A DNA stretch of 64,000 nt from Propioniciclava sp. MC1595 (GTDB lineage Bacteria > Actinomycetota > Actinomycetes > Propionibacteriales > Propionibacteriaceae): positions 3,366,974-3,430,973 of the forward strand of contig NZ_CP071870.1 in assembly GCF_017569205.1 (NCBI RefSeq). The letters run 5' to 3'. Under the pieces are notes generated by a model, which was not told the DNA's origin, did not search any database, and was given only the letters and a program-made list of their open reading frames with translations. The position numbers were made by a program, and so were the translations under genes. Below, one piece after another: positions 8,996 to 17,632 of this stretch. The stretch's first letter is position 1. Each line of letters starts with the position of its first letter.

Positions 8996-9006
8996 GAAGG
9001 AGCGCC

Positions 9007-9350
9007 ATGCGACGCCACGCCCGCACCGACTTGTTGGACGCCGCGCAGTCCCGGCTGGCCGAACACGGCTACGCGGGCACGTCGATCCGCGACCTGGCGG
9101 CCGATTTCGGCATCAAGGAAAGCTCGGTCTACAAGCACTTCTCCAGCAAGCAGGCACTGCTGGAGACCGTGTTGGCCCGCGCCGATGAGCGGGTGGCCGC
9201 GACGGCCACTGCGCTGGGGGTTTCGGATGATGACACCCCGACGCCGCCGCCGCGACCTACGACGGCATCATTCTCGACCGCCTGACCAAGGTCGCGCAGC
9301 CGTTGTCGAACTGCATGTGGGGCCACCACACGCGGACACGCCCTCCGTGA
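9007..9350 (+). pseudogene. TetR-family regulator, frameshifted and truncated
   Basis: From the ATG at 9007 (GAAGGAG just upstream) the protein has a complete TetR DNA-binding domain: LLDAAQSRLAEHGYAGTSIR followed by DLAADFGIKESSVYKHFSSK. At about 9240 the frame breaks; the natural continuation, TYDGIILDRLTKVAQP, is in another frame that stops at 9348-9350. A normal TetR has about 200 residues, so most of the ligand-binding domain is gone. The IS21 left end begins at 9369, so insertion of that element is a likely cause of the loss, although the missing 3' part is not found on the other side of the element. Confidence 0.8.
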
Positions 9351-9477
9351 TGTGAGTATTTGGAGTCGTGAGCGCCACTGATTATTGCGGTTGAGCGCCA
9401 CTCGATATTCACTCTCAGGGCCACTGGTATTGCCGGTGAGCGCCACCCCGGTCGGTGCGACGCTCACCGGCCCGGGT

Positions 9478-10230
9478 TCAGCCGGCCGCGGCGGCGGCGG
9501 AGTGCTCCCGCATGTTGACGTCGCCGGTCTCGATCCAGAGGGTGTTGTGGACGATGCGGTCCATGATCGCGTCGGCGTGGACCCCTCCGCCGAGGCGCTG
9601 GTGCCAGTCCTTCTTCGCGTACTGGGTGCAGAACACCGTCGAGGTGGCGTCGTAGCGGCGTTCGAGGAGCTCGAGCAGCATGGACCGGACGTCGTCGGTG
9701 GGCGGGTCGAGCAGCCATTCGTCGATCACGAGGAGCGTGAACGTGGAGTACTTCCGCAACCACTTCTCCCGACCGGCGGGCTTGTCTTTCGCCGCGGTCC
9801 AGGTCTCTTCGAGGTCGGGCATGCGGATGTAGTGCGCCCGGTAGCGGTGCTGACACGCCTGCTTCGCCAGCGCCGACCCGAGGTAGCTCTTCCCGGACCC
9901 GGTGAACCCTTGGAACACGACGTTCATGTGCCTCGTGATGAACTGGCAGGTCCCGAGCTGCGCGATCACGCCTCTGTCGAGCCCGCGTTGTTCGAGCATG
10001 TCGACGCGGCGGAGGTCCGCGTTCGGGTAGCGGAGCCCGGCGCGGCGGATGAGGCCTTCGACTTTGGAGTGGGTGAACGCGGCGTGGGCGTCGTCGACGG
10101 CGAGCTTGATCCGCTCCTCGAACACCAGCCCGATCGTGAGGGCGTCGTCTTGGATGTCGAGCGCGTCGACGAGGGCGGGGACGCCCATCTCTCGCAGCTT
10201 CCGCTTCGTCTCGGAGTCGAGCCGGCTCAT
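9478..10230 (-). CDS. istB: IstB-like ATPase of the IS21-family element
   Basis: A 250-residue protein from the ATG at 10230. It has Walker A GFTGSGKS and Walker B LLVIDEW, the AAA+ layout of IstB helpers, which load and regulate the IstA transposase. Its start overlaps the stop of istA by 4 bases (ATGA), as in other IS21 elements. It is intact, although its partner istA is split. Confidence 0.92.
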   Translation of the reverse strand: MSRLDSETKRKLREMGVPALVDALDIQDDALTIGLVFEERIKLAVDDAHAAFTHSKVEGLIRRAGLRYPNADLRRVDMLEQRGLDRGVIAQLGTCQFITRHMNVVFQGFTGSGKSYLGSALAKQACQHRYRAHYIRMPDLEETWTAAKDKPAGREKWLRKYSTFTLLVIDEWLLDPPTDDVRSMLLELLERRYDATSTVFCTQYAKKDWHQRLGGGVHADAIMDRIVHNTLWIETGDVNMREHSAAAAAG

Positions 10231-11036
10231 TGGGTGTCTCCTGCGTAGTAGTCGGCGCCGCGGACGTAGCCGGCGGGTTCCTCGTCGGCGGGTTCGAACC
10301 ATGGGCCTCTGCCGCGTTGGTCCTGATTCGAGTCGAGGATCGGCCGCAGGTGCGCATACCTGGGTGATCGGACTCGGGAATCGAGTGCGATGCCGGCGGC
10401 GGCTTCGACCCGGGTGGGGGAGTAGCGGCGGGTCAACCTGAGCACTGCCAGCGCGGCGCCGAGCCCCTGCTCGTCGACGGGGACGGACTCGAAGATGCGG
10501 TTCACGATCGTGGTGGTGTTCTCCCCGATCCGAGCGGCCCACTCCCTCGCCCGTTGCGGGTCCATCTGCTGGTAGCGGGGCCCGTCGGGCAGATCCGAGT
10601 CGTGCGTCCGGTACTCGTTGACCACCCCGGCTGGGGCGAGGAGATGGCTGGTAAGCCGCTGATCCCCGGCGAACACCTCGAGGGTGGTGTCGGTGATGCG
10701 CAGGTCGACGGACCGACCGATGTTCTCGTAAGGGACCGAGTAGAAGTTCCTCTCGAACACCACGTGTCCGTTCTTCTGGACCTTGCGGCCGTAGAGCCAC
10801 TGCGAGATCTCGAACCGAACCTGCGGGAGCGGCCGCAGCAGCGGCTTCTCCTCACCCTCGAACACCGAAAGCCTCGACCCGGCGCGTTTCTGAAACGGCT
10901 TCGCGTTGTAAGCGGCGACGCGTTCGTAGACCGCGGCCCGCAACTCCGGCAGCGTCGCGAAGGTGCGGTCGCGGAGAGCCGCGATCACCACCGTCGCAAC
11001 GTTCCCGACCGTGCCCTCGACACTCGGCTTGTCCTT
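10227..11036 (-). pseudogene. istA: IstA transposase, C-terminal part (separated by the RIT insertion)
   Basis: The frame runs from the AAGGAC at 11031-11036 to the stop at 10227 and encodes KPSVEGTVGN, with the catalytic Glu of the DDE triad, followed by the SH3-like C-terminal region (FQKRAGSRLSVFEGEEKPLL, then LYGRKVQKNGHV). The N-terminal part with the two catalytic Asp residues lies at 14519-15267. The insertion therefore cuts the enzyme between the second Asp and the Glu. Confidence 0.9.
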
Positions 11037-11063
11037 CTTATCCCGAATTCGGGATAAGAAGGA
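11032..11063. repeat. Perfect 32-bp palindrome at the RIT left boundary
   Basis: Bases 11032-11047 are the exact reverse complement of 11048-11063, with TTCGAA-like symmetry around GAATTC at 11045-11050. It brings together one copy of the flanking AAGGAC on each side, in opposite orientation. The right end of the element has no such extra segment. It may be the recombinase crossover site or a scar of insertion. Confidence 0.8.
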
Positions 11064-11144
11064 CTATCCCGAGGATCTGGTTATCCCGAGTCGTGGCCGT
11101 TGCTGCTTGTCAACGGGGGCTGTGGCTGGGGATCCTCGGGATAA
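11058..11144. repeat. RIT terminal inverted repeat, left (87 bp)
   Basis: Exact inverted copy of 14432-14518. It contains several TATCCCGAG/CTCGGGATA motifs, likely recombinase binding sites. The stop of the last recombinase gene follows directly at 11145. Confidence 0.9.
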
Positions 11145-12164
11145 CTACGTGAGGCCTGCGAGTCGGAGGATCAGGTCGTCGTCTCCTTTCCAGAGGGGCG
11201 CGAGTTCGGGGGTGGCGCCGGCGGCTTTCTGGATCGCGTCGCGCACCATCTGGTTGTCGGCCGTGGCGTAGACGCTGGTGGTGGTGATGTTGACGTGGCC
11301 GAGAAACTCCTTGATGTGCGGCAGGGGTACGCCAGCCCGCAGCATCTGCATGGCCCGCGCGTGGCGCAACTGGTGGGCATGGACCCGTCGGGGGACATCC
11401 GGGCAACCCGGCCGGGCGGCTGCCGCGTATTTGTTCAGCAGGTAGTTGATGTTGTCTTGGCTCATCGGCTGGTGACGGCCGGCCCGGACCGTGTAGAACA
11501 GCAGCGTTCCCGGCTCTGGTGTGCCGATGTGGAACGCGTCGAGGTACTGGTCAAGGTGACGGCAGGTCTTGTCCATGATCGGGATCGTCCGGGTCTTGTG
11601 GCCCTTGCCAGTCAGGATGACCCGGCCGTGCCCGCTGGTGGTGTCGAGGTCGGCGAGGGTCAGGTCGAGGACTTCCTGGATCCGGGCGGCGGCGTCGAAC
11701 AATAGCAAGAAGATGGTGGTGTCACGGAGGCCCTGGCGGGTGCGCTGGCCCGGAGCGCGGATCAGTGCCTCGACGGCGGGCATGCTCAGCGCGTCCGGGG
11801 CGCGGGCCGGTACCCGGGCGGGCCGGACTTGTTTGATGTCCAGCCAGACCGCGACCAGTGCCGGGTCTTCTGCGGCGCAGAACGACAGGAACGACTTGAT
11901 CGCTGCCAGACGCTGGTTGGCCGAGGCGGGGCTGACGTGTCGGTCGTCGGTCAGCCAGGTGGTGAACCCCCGGATCGTCGCGTGGTCGATGGCTTCGAAG
12001 CTGACCGCGGTCAGGTCCAGCCCGCGGGTTTCGTGCAGGTAGGCCAGCAGCATGGTCAGCGCCGTCTTGTACGAGCGGATGGTATGGGCGCTGAGCCGAC
12101 GTGAGCGCGGCAGGTAGACGGTCAGCCAGGAACGCACGAGCCGGAAGAAGTCATCCGTGTGCAT
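11145..12164 (-). CDS. RIT tyrosine recombinase, third gene
   Basis: A 339-residue protein from the ATG at 12164, which overlaps the previous gene by 14 bases. It has an N-terminal SAM-like core-binding domain (residues about 5-100) and a C-terminal catalytic domain: the first Arg in FDAAARIQEVLDLTLADL, the Lys strand GKGHKTRTIPI, HAHQLRHARAMQML with the His-x-x-Arg pair, LGHVNITTTSVYATAD with the final His and the nucleophilic Tyr. All catalytic residues appear present. The stop lies directly at the 87-bp repeat. The three proteins of a RIT element are thought to act together; which one cleaves which strand is unknown. Confidence 0.92.
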   Translation of the reverse strand: MHTDDFFRLVRSWLTVYLPRSRRLSAHTIRSYKTALTMLLAYLHETRGLDLTAVSFEAIDHATIRGFTTWLTDDRHVSPASANQRLAAIKSFLSFCAAEDPALVAVWLDIKQVRPARVPARAPDALSMPAVEALIRAPGQRTRQGLRDTTIFLLLFDAAARIQEVLDLTLADLDTTSGHGRVILTGKGHKTRTIPIMDKTCRHLDQYLDAFHIGTPEPGTLLFYTVRAGRHQPMSQDNINYLLNKYAAAARPGCPDVPRRVHAHQLRHARAMQMLRAGVPLPHIKEFLGHVNITTTSVYATADNQMVRDAIQKAAGATPELAPLWKGDDDLILRLAGLT

Positions 12165-13125
12165 GGGAGGCCTCGGGCAGGACCGACTCGATACTGATGT
12201 TGGCCACCTGGCGCAGGTCGGCATGGAAATCGGGGGTCAGGTGGAAGTAGTACCAGGTGTCCTCGGGGTTGCTGTGCCCCAGGTGCAGGCTCAGGTACAT
12301 CACCAGCGCCTGCGGGTCGCGGCCCGCACGCACCCACCGGTTGACCGTTTCCATCACATGCGCATGCCGCAAGTCGTAGACCCGCGGTGGCGAGCCCGCG
12401 CCGGTTGTACCGGTCACCTCGGCGACAGCCAGGAGTTGACCGAACCAGTGGTCCAGGGTGCACGCACTGTAGAAGCCACCGCTCTGGTTCGGGAAGAACG
12501 CGACCCGGTTCGGGTGGTGCGCGCGGATCGTGGCGTCGTAGCGGCGGCAGTAGTCGTGCAGGTCGGCCGACAGGTACACCACCCGGTCCTTGTGTCCTTT
12601 CGATTCGCGGATCTGGACGGTGCCCTTGGTCAGGTCGACGTCATTGCGGTGGAGTCGGCGGGCCTCGCCGGGGCGCAGACCCAGGCAGTAGATCATCCGG
12701 AAGACCACCGGGATGATCAGATGCCGGCACCCGCCGTAAGGGGTCGCCACGATCTGGTCGGCGGCGTCGAAGATCGCCCGCAGTTCTGCGTGGGTGTACA
12801 AGTGCGGACGGTAACGGACCTGCTTGCCTGGGATGCCCGGCGGGATCAGATAGGCGTCCACCCCGAGCCCAGCCATGTGTTTGGCCAACTGCCGGACCGG
12901 GGTGATGCGTCGCAGCTGCCCGTTGACGTGCTCGCCGGGACGGCTGGTGGCCCAGCGCATCGCCATGTGCCGGCTCAACGTGGCCTGTCCCGGGTACTCG
13001 GTGGCGCACATCGCGTCGAACGCGCGCAGGTGTCGCTCCGAGGTCGTGTACGGGTACCCGAGCGCGTGCTTGACTTCGAGCAGGCCGTCGATGTGGCCGG
13101 CCAGGCCGCTGACCAGCCCGGTCAT
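12151..13125 (-). CDS. RIT tyrosine recombinase, second gene
   Basis: A 324-residue protein from the ATG at 13125, overlapping the first gene by 4 bases (ATGA). Catalytic motifs: Arg in CLGLRPGEARRLHRNDVDL, Lys in ESKGHKDRVVYLS, RVYDLRHAHVMETV as the His/Asp-x-x-Arg box (here Asp precedes Leu-Arg), and LSLHLGHSNPEDTWYYFH with the final His and Tyr. The tight overlaps on both sides show a single translationally coupled unit. Confidence 0.9.
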   Translation of the reverse strand: MTGLVSGLAGHIDGLLEVKHALGYPYTTSERHLRAFDAMCATEYPGQATLSRHMAMRWATSRPGEHVNGQLRRITPVRQLAKHMAGLGVDAYLIPPGIPGKQVRYRPHLYTHAELRAIFDAADQIVATPYGGCRHLIIPVVFRMIYCLGLRPGEARRLHRNDVDLTKGTVQIRESKGHKDRVVYLSADLHDYCRRYDATIRAHHPNRVAFFPNQSGGFYSACTLDHWFGQLLAVAEVTGTTGAGSPPRVYDLRHAHVMETVNRWVRAGRDPQALVMYLSLHLGHSNPEDTWYYFHLTPDFHADLRQVANISIESVLPEASHAHG

Positions 13126-14363
13126 GGCCGTGCCCGGTTCGGTTCGATCCCAGTGAAGTCCAGGCAGCACTGCCGCATCCGGGCCTCGTCGCCTGCCAGA
13201 TAGTGCTTGGCCGAGTCGATGCCGCGATGACCCAACGCACCACTGATCACCGGCAGGGGCACGTCTTGCTGGAGCATGCCGGTCGCCAACGACGCCCGCA
13301 GCACCCGCATCCCTCGCCCCGTACCACTGGTGTTGACCGTCTGGGCGCGGGCGAACGCGCCCGCCGCCACGTGATACAGGTCGGAGCAGCCCAAGCTGAC
13401 GTGCGGGGCCTGGGAACGCAGGAACACGTGATCGTCGAGCGCGTGAGCCGGTCGGTCGGACAGGAGATAGTCGGTGAGCGCCGCGCCGACGTCGGCCAGC
13501 AGCGGCAGCACCACCACCGTCCCGGTCTTGTGCTGGGTCACCGTGATCATCGCTTGGCGCCAATCGATGTCTGCCAGCCGAAGACCGGCGACATCGCTGG
13601 GACGCAGCCCCGTCCTGGCCGCCAGTAAGAGCATCGCCCGGTTCCGGCGTCCTACCGGTGTGGCCGGATCGGGGGAAGCCACCACCAACTCCACGTCGTC
13701 AGCCGACAACACCACCAGCGTCCGCACACGCCTGCAGTTCGCCGCCGGCACCGCCGGCGACAGCCGCGCGGACCGGCCGGTGTCCTCAAGGAACCGGCAC
13801 CACACCCGCAAAGCGGTCAACACGGTCCGCATACTGCCCGGTGAGTAGCTGACGCCGAGGAAGGCCACCGCCGCCGACACGTCCCCCGCGGACACCCGCC
13901 GCACATCGACCACTCCGCGCTCCGGCAGCCAGGCCAGGACCTTCCGGCTGACCGTCGCGTATAGGGCCGTCGTGGCCGGTGCCAGTCCCTGGCCGGTCAG
14001 CCACTGCTCGAACTGTTCCTGTACCGGACGGAACTCCGTAGTCAGGCCCTCATTGCGGTGCCGTCCTCGAGTCACTTTCCACGTGTACGTGCCGGTCGAG
14101 GCCACTTCCGACAACACCAACATGCCCTTGCGGAGCAGCTTGCGTTTCCACTCCTTGATGCGGCCCTCAGCGTGCTCGGCAGCCACCCACCGCAGGAACC
14201 CGGCCACCACCTCGTCGGTCAGTTCAACAACGTCAGGCTCGCCGCAGAACACCTCGACCCGGGACCACGCCCACCGGTACTGCCACAACGTTGAGGGCGC
14301 ATGCCCCAAAGCGCTGACCGCCGCGTCGGCCCGCGCGATCACCTCGCCAACAAAGACACCCAT
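13122..14363 (-). CDS. RIT tyrosine recombinase, first gene
   Basis: A 413-residue protein from the ATG at 14363, preceded by GGAGGTGAG. It is the longest of the three, with an extended N-terminal region before the core-binding domain. Catalytic motifs: Arg in AARTGLRPSDVAGLRLADID, Lys in TQHKTGTVVVLPL, the box-II region GMRVLRASLATGML (Arg present, but the usual His before it is replaced), and LGHRGIDSAKHYLAGD with His and Tyr. The substituted box-II His is worth noting but is tolerated in some recombinases. Confidence 0.9.
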   Translation of the reverse strand: MGVFVGEVIARADAAVSALGHAPSTLWQYRWAWSRVEVFCGEPDVVELTDEVVAGFLRWVAAEHAEGRIKEWKRKLLRKGMLVLSEVASTGTYTWKVTRGRHRNEGLTTEFRPVQEQFEQWLTGQGLAPATTALYATVSRKVLAWLPERGVVDVRRVSAGDVSAAVAFLGVSYSPGSMRTVLTALRVWCRFLEDTGRSARLSPAVPAANCRRVRTLVVLSADDVELVVASPDPATPVGRRNRAMLLLAARTGLRPSDVAGLRLADIDWRQAMITVTQHKTGTVVVLPLLADVGAALTDYLLSDRPAHALDDHVFLRSQAPHVSLGCSDLYHVAAGAFARAQTVNTSGTGRGMRVLRASLATGMLQQDVPLPVISGALGHRGIDSAKHYLAGDEARMRQCCLDFTGIEPNRARP

Positions 14364-14431
14364 GTCCGCTCACCTCCAAGCGAAAACCCAGCAGAGACGA
14401 GCAACGTACGACTGGAACGCCAGGAGCGTGA

Positions 14432-14518
14432 TTATCCCGAGGATCCCCAGCCACAGCCCCCGTTGACAAGCAGCAACGGCCACGACTCGGGATAACCAGA
14501 TCCTCGGGATAGTCCTTC
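14432..14518. repeat. RIT terminal inverted repeat, right (87 bp)
   Basis: Exact inverted copy of 11058-11144, about 70 bases upstream of the first recombinase start; the operon promoter should lie in or next to it. Confidence 0.9.
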
Positions 14519-15267
14519 GGCTTCTTCACCCGCCCGGGCAGCACCGCCGCCGAATAGTGCGCCGCGAGCTCCCGATACGCGTCGTTCAGCACCACCTCGC
14601 CCTCGGCAGGGTGCTTGATCACACCCGCCTTCAGGTTGTCCGGAACGATCCGCGGGACGGACCCGCCGAACCAGTCGAACATCGCCGTGTTCGCGCGCAG
14701 CCAGGTGTCCTGCTTCATATCCAGGGCCGGCTCGACGAACGAATACCTCGAGAACGGCAGCGTCGCGACGAACAAGTAGACCCTCGTCGCCTGCCCGGTG
14801 ACCGGGTCGCTGAGCTGCATAGTCTTGCCCGACCAGTCGACCTCGACCGTCTGCCCGGCCTTATGACCGACCCGCGACGCCGCCCCGATCACCAGCACGT
14901 GACGCTGGTAGGTCTTGCAGAACCGGTCGTAGCCCATCGCCGTCTCACCCTTGGCCCGGCAGGCATCGACGTACTCGCCATGCAGCAGCTTCAACGTCAC
15001 CCCGACCCTCGCGAGCTCCCGATGCACCTTGTCCCAGTCCGGCTGCGCGTGAACACTCTCGTGCTCACCACGCCCGGGGAACAGCCGCGCATACACGTCC
15101 GCCTCCTCGAGCTCCGCGACGTCGTCCCAGCCGACGCCCTCCCGGTCAGCGGCGTCGAGCACCGCCGACACCGAGTGCCGAGACATACCCTGCGCCGCGA
15201 TCTGCCGACCCGTGAGCCCCTCCGCGCGAAGCCTCAACACCAGCTTCGCCTTGATCCTGCGTACCAT
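14519..15267 (-). pseudogene. istA: IstA transposase, N-terminal part (separated by the RIT insertion)
   Basis: Starts at the ATG at 15267, with AGAAGGAG upstream. It encodes the HTH region (LRAEGLTGRQIAAQGMSRHS) and two catalytic Asp residues of the IS21 transposase: TVEVDWSGKT and RIVPDNLKAGV. The frame then runs into the RIT inverted repeat. The remainder of istA is at 10227-11036. Confidence 0.9.
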
Positions 15268-15576
15268 CCGAACTACTCCTTCTGCCGCGTGATCAGCCAC
15301 GCGGCAGAAGGAGCCTAGGAAGGCGGCGCCGAACCCGAATACTCGGTGGCGCTCAACGACGCGAACGCGCCCACGAGCAGGTGGCGCTCAACCGCAATAC
15401 TCGTGGCGCTCAGAGAAGCGAATATTCAGTGATGCGAAGGACTCAAAGCGGGACGAAGGGCCCGCACGACCCAACAACCCGCGCCGCCGATCATCCGCTC
15501 TTGCCGCGGTCAGCGCGGTGTCGCGGTCGGTTCCTGCCGAAGACAGAACGTTGCGCGGACCGCATATCGTCAGACC

Positions 15577-16302
15577 ATGGACGTCGAATGGGCACTCGAA
15601 GAGCTTCGTCGATTCATCGGCCTCACCAAGCTCCGCCAGCCGGCATCCGGCGGGGGCGTGGTCTTCATGGGGGACTTCGCGAGCCCCGTCGGGAGGAACG
15701 ACGACATCGTCGCCGCAGCACAGGTGGTCGAGCAGATCCTTGATCGTGTCCTGCCGCGATGGCGAACCGAGGTACCTGACGACGGCAAGGAGCGATGGGT
15801 CAGGCATCACCAGGCGGCCATCCGCGCCGTCACCGCACTTGAGCGCCAGACCGAGCTGGCCGAACGACTCGGAGACAATGCACCGTCCATCAGCGCGGCT
15901 GATCTTCACCCCTGGATCTGGTCAGCGGCACGATCTCTCTGGCAGTCGGGCCACTATCGCGAGGCCATCAGAGCAGCCACGATCAAGATCAACGCTGAGA
16001 CTCAGAATAGGGTGAGCCGCCGCGACGTTGCCGAAACGGACCTTTTCAAACAGGCATATAGCGATGACCCGCCCCAGCCCGGCAAGCCACGCCTGCGGCC
16101 CGCCGGGGACGACGGCGGCAAGACTGCCAAGTCCCTCCGCCGCGGCGTCGCAGCACTCGCCGAAGGCTGTTTCGCGGCCCTGCGCAATCCTTCCAGCCAT
16201 GACGAGATCCAGGAACTGAGTGAGCAGGAGGCGGTGGAACAGCTAGCAACCCTGAGCGTGCTCGCCCGCCTGGTCGACGGGAGCACCACCGCCCAGGCCT
16301 GA
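15577..16302 (+). CDS. TIGR02391 (Ymh) family protein
   Basis: A 241-residue protein. The C-terminal half matches the TIGR02391/Ymh domain: LHPWIWSAARSLWQSGHYRE, AIRAATIKINAETQNRVS, DLFKQAYSDD, then SLRRGVAALAEGCFAALRNP with the conserved Arg-Asn-Pro and a following His. The conserved RNPxxH-like end resembles that of HEPN-type and Abi-associated domains, and Ymh proteins are often found in variable or defence regions. The enzymatic role is unproven. There is no good ribosome site before the ATG. It faces the HNH nuclease gene across a shared terminator. Confidence 0.75.
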   Translation: MDVEWALEELRRFIGLTKLRQPASGGGVVFMGDFASPVGRNDDIVAAAQVVEQILDRVLPRWRTEVPDDGKERWVRHHQAAIRAVTALERQTELAERLGDNAPSISAADLHPWIWSAARSLWQSGHYREAIRAATIKINAETQNRVSRRDVAETDLFKQAYSDDPPQPGKPRLRPAGDDGGKTAKSLRRGVAALAEGCFAALRNPSSHDEIQELSEQEAVEQLATLSVLARLVDGSTTAQA

Positions 16303-16446
16303 CCGCACGACGTCCGGTTCGGCAGCACAGTGCGCGAGGGCAGCCTGCCGGCTGTCGGACCCGAGCGCACGCCCTGACATGCCGCTGACGGCGCTCCCCA
16401 CCTCCCAGGTCGTGGCACCGAGCATCCCGGCCGGCACGGACTGAAC

Positions 16447-16477
16447 GACGCCCCCGACCGTGCGGGCCGGGGGCGTC
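16447..16477. terminator. Strong hairpin between convergent genes
   Basis: GACGCCCCC and GGGGGCGTC pair perfectly around a GC-rich loop, between the ends of the Ymh gene (plus) and the HNH gene (minus). There is no long T tract, which is usual in actinobacteria. Confidence 0.65.
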
Positions 16478-16500
16478 CTGAGGTTCAACCGCCAGCAGGT

Positions 16501-17535
16501 CTAAGCGGGCACCTTGTTGGACTTTGTGCGGTTGCAGCGCCAGCAGAGCGTCTGGAGATTCTCAGGAGTCGACATGCCACCTCGAGACACCGGGGTGATG
16601 TGGTCCACCTCCAAGAGGAGGTGAGGTTCGGCTGCCACCGAGATCGTACATGTCTGGCACGTGTGGTTATCGCGGTCCTTGATGAAGCTGCGCAGCCTGG
16701 TAGTCATGAGTGCACGCTGGCCCGCAGCACTCTTGCGGAACCGGATCCGCTCGGACATCTTCTCTATCAGGGCATCGATCGTGTCTGACGTGAGCTTGAC
16801 GGTGGTCCGCTGAGACGAATTCCCTCCGGCGCTGACGTACTCGAACACGTACTCCGGATACGGAATCTCAATCGGCGAGAGCTCAACTCCCATCTGCTCC
16901 ATGAACCGCGTGCGGTAGTGCTTCATGATGAACTTGGGCGGGTTGATAGAGTTGGTGATGCTCGCCTCGCGATCGTGAAGGTTCTGGATCGCGCCTTCGA
17001 GACTGGAGATGCTCTCGCCCAAGCTCTCCACCCTCTCCAGGGACTGCTCGTTGGCCTTTATGTCGAAGTACCGCATCAGGTAGGTCAGCGGGTCGCCGCT
17101 CGCGTTGCGGACGACCTGCAGGGAGCAGTTGTGAACGTTGGGCGCCTGGAAGTTGGCGACGTTCCTGTCCCGCTTGTAGTTGTGTCGACTCGTGTTCTCA
17201 TATGTAGCGAGGTGGGACTCGCCCCCCGTAGAGGAGACTCCAAGCTCGAACAGTTTACGGTTCCGAATCTCGGAGGCATAGTCCGTGATCTCGTTGTGCT
17301 CCTTGACTACCGCCGACAACTCCGCCTTAGCCGACTGGAACTCCTCGCTTGCGAAGTAGCGCTTCATCCGGATGTACCTGACCACAGGTACGGCAGCGAT
17401 CATCAGGATGATGACCAGAACCACTGTCCCTGAGGTGGGGTCGTTCATGATCTGGCCCAAGGCTCCAAGAGCGAGCAGTGCATACCCAACGATGGATAGA
17501 CATGACTTGGAGGATGAGGGGGTGGCACTTGCCAT
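16501..17535 (-). CDS. Membrane-anchored HNH endonuclease
   Basis: A 344-residue protein from the ATG at 17535, with GAAGGGA upstream; an ATG at 17613 would add 26 basic residues. Two hydrophobic segments near the N-terminus (about residues 11-29 and 35-52) predict membrane anchoring. A long middle region rich in charged residues, including likely coiled coil around SLERVESLGESISSLEGAIQ, leads to a C-terminal HNH domain: NHTCQTC, LLLEVDHITPVSRGG and NLQTLCWRCNRTKS, with two Cys-x2-Cys zinc knuckles and the catalytic His. A two-helix anchor plus nuclease is a layout seen in phage-defence effectors that act at the membrane. The family of the middle region is not recognised. Confidence 0.8.
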   Translation of the reverse strand: MASATPSSSKSCLSIVGYALLALGALGQIMNDPTSGTVVLVIILMIAAVPVVRYIRMKRYFASEEFQSAKAELSAVVKEHNEITDYASEIRNRKLFELGVSSTGGESHLATYENTSRHNYKRDRNVANFQAPNVHNCSLQVVRNASGDPLTYLMRYFDIKANEQSLERVESLGESISSLEGAIQNLHDREASITNSINPPKFIMKHYRTRFMEQMGVELSPIEIPYPEYVFEYVSAGGNSSQRTTVKLTSDTIDALIEKMSERIRFRKSAAGQRALMTTRLRSFIKDRDNHTCQTCTISVAAEPHLLLEVDHITPVSRGGMSTPENLQTLCWRCNRTKSNKVPA

Positions 17536-17632
17536 TGCTGAGTCTTCCCTTCGGGGCTTAGCCTCGATCTTTCGTCGGGCTGGCTTGGGTCGTTGTGACG
17601 GCTTGAGGATCACCGTGTTGGTGTGATTCTGC

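Larger units (their letters stand above)
11037..14511 (-). mobile_element. RIT (recombinase in trio) element, about 3.5 kb, inserted in istA
   Basis: Three overlapping tyrosine recombinase genes in one direction between 87-bp inverted repeats, with nothing else inside: the defining layout of RIT elements. Rejoining the istA frame across it gives RVKKPKDKPSVEGTVG, a continuous IstA sequence, with AAGGAC present on both sides (11031-11036 and 14512-14517) as a 6-bp duplication or shared core. The insertion is thus recent enough that the istA reading frame is undamaged on either side. Confidence 0.9.
9369..15412. mobile_element. IS21-family element carrying a nested RIT transposon
   Basis: The ends share TGAGCGCCAC, four variable bases, then ATTGCGGTTGAGCGCCAC: left at 9369-9401, right inverted up to 15412. 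Further TGAGCGCCAC copies near each end give the multiple IstA-type binding sites typical of IS21. Without the inserted 3.5 kb the element would be about 2.6 kb, normal for the family, with istA and istB on the minus strand. I find no matching target duplication next to the ends. Confidence 0.88.

Noticed and set aside
6555..9026. 823-residue minus-strand open frame opposite the lipoprotein gene
   Set aside because: It is the antisense shadow of a gene with a signal peptide and natural protein sequence; its own translation is rich in Arg, His, Gly and Pro with no domain.
9349..15430. Target-site duplication of the IS21 element
   Set aside because: Bases beside 9369 and after 15412 do not match over 4-8 bp; the flanks may have been rearranged after insertion.
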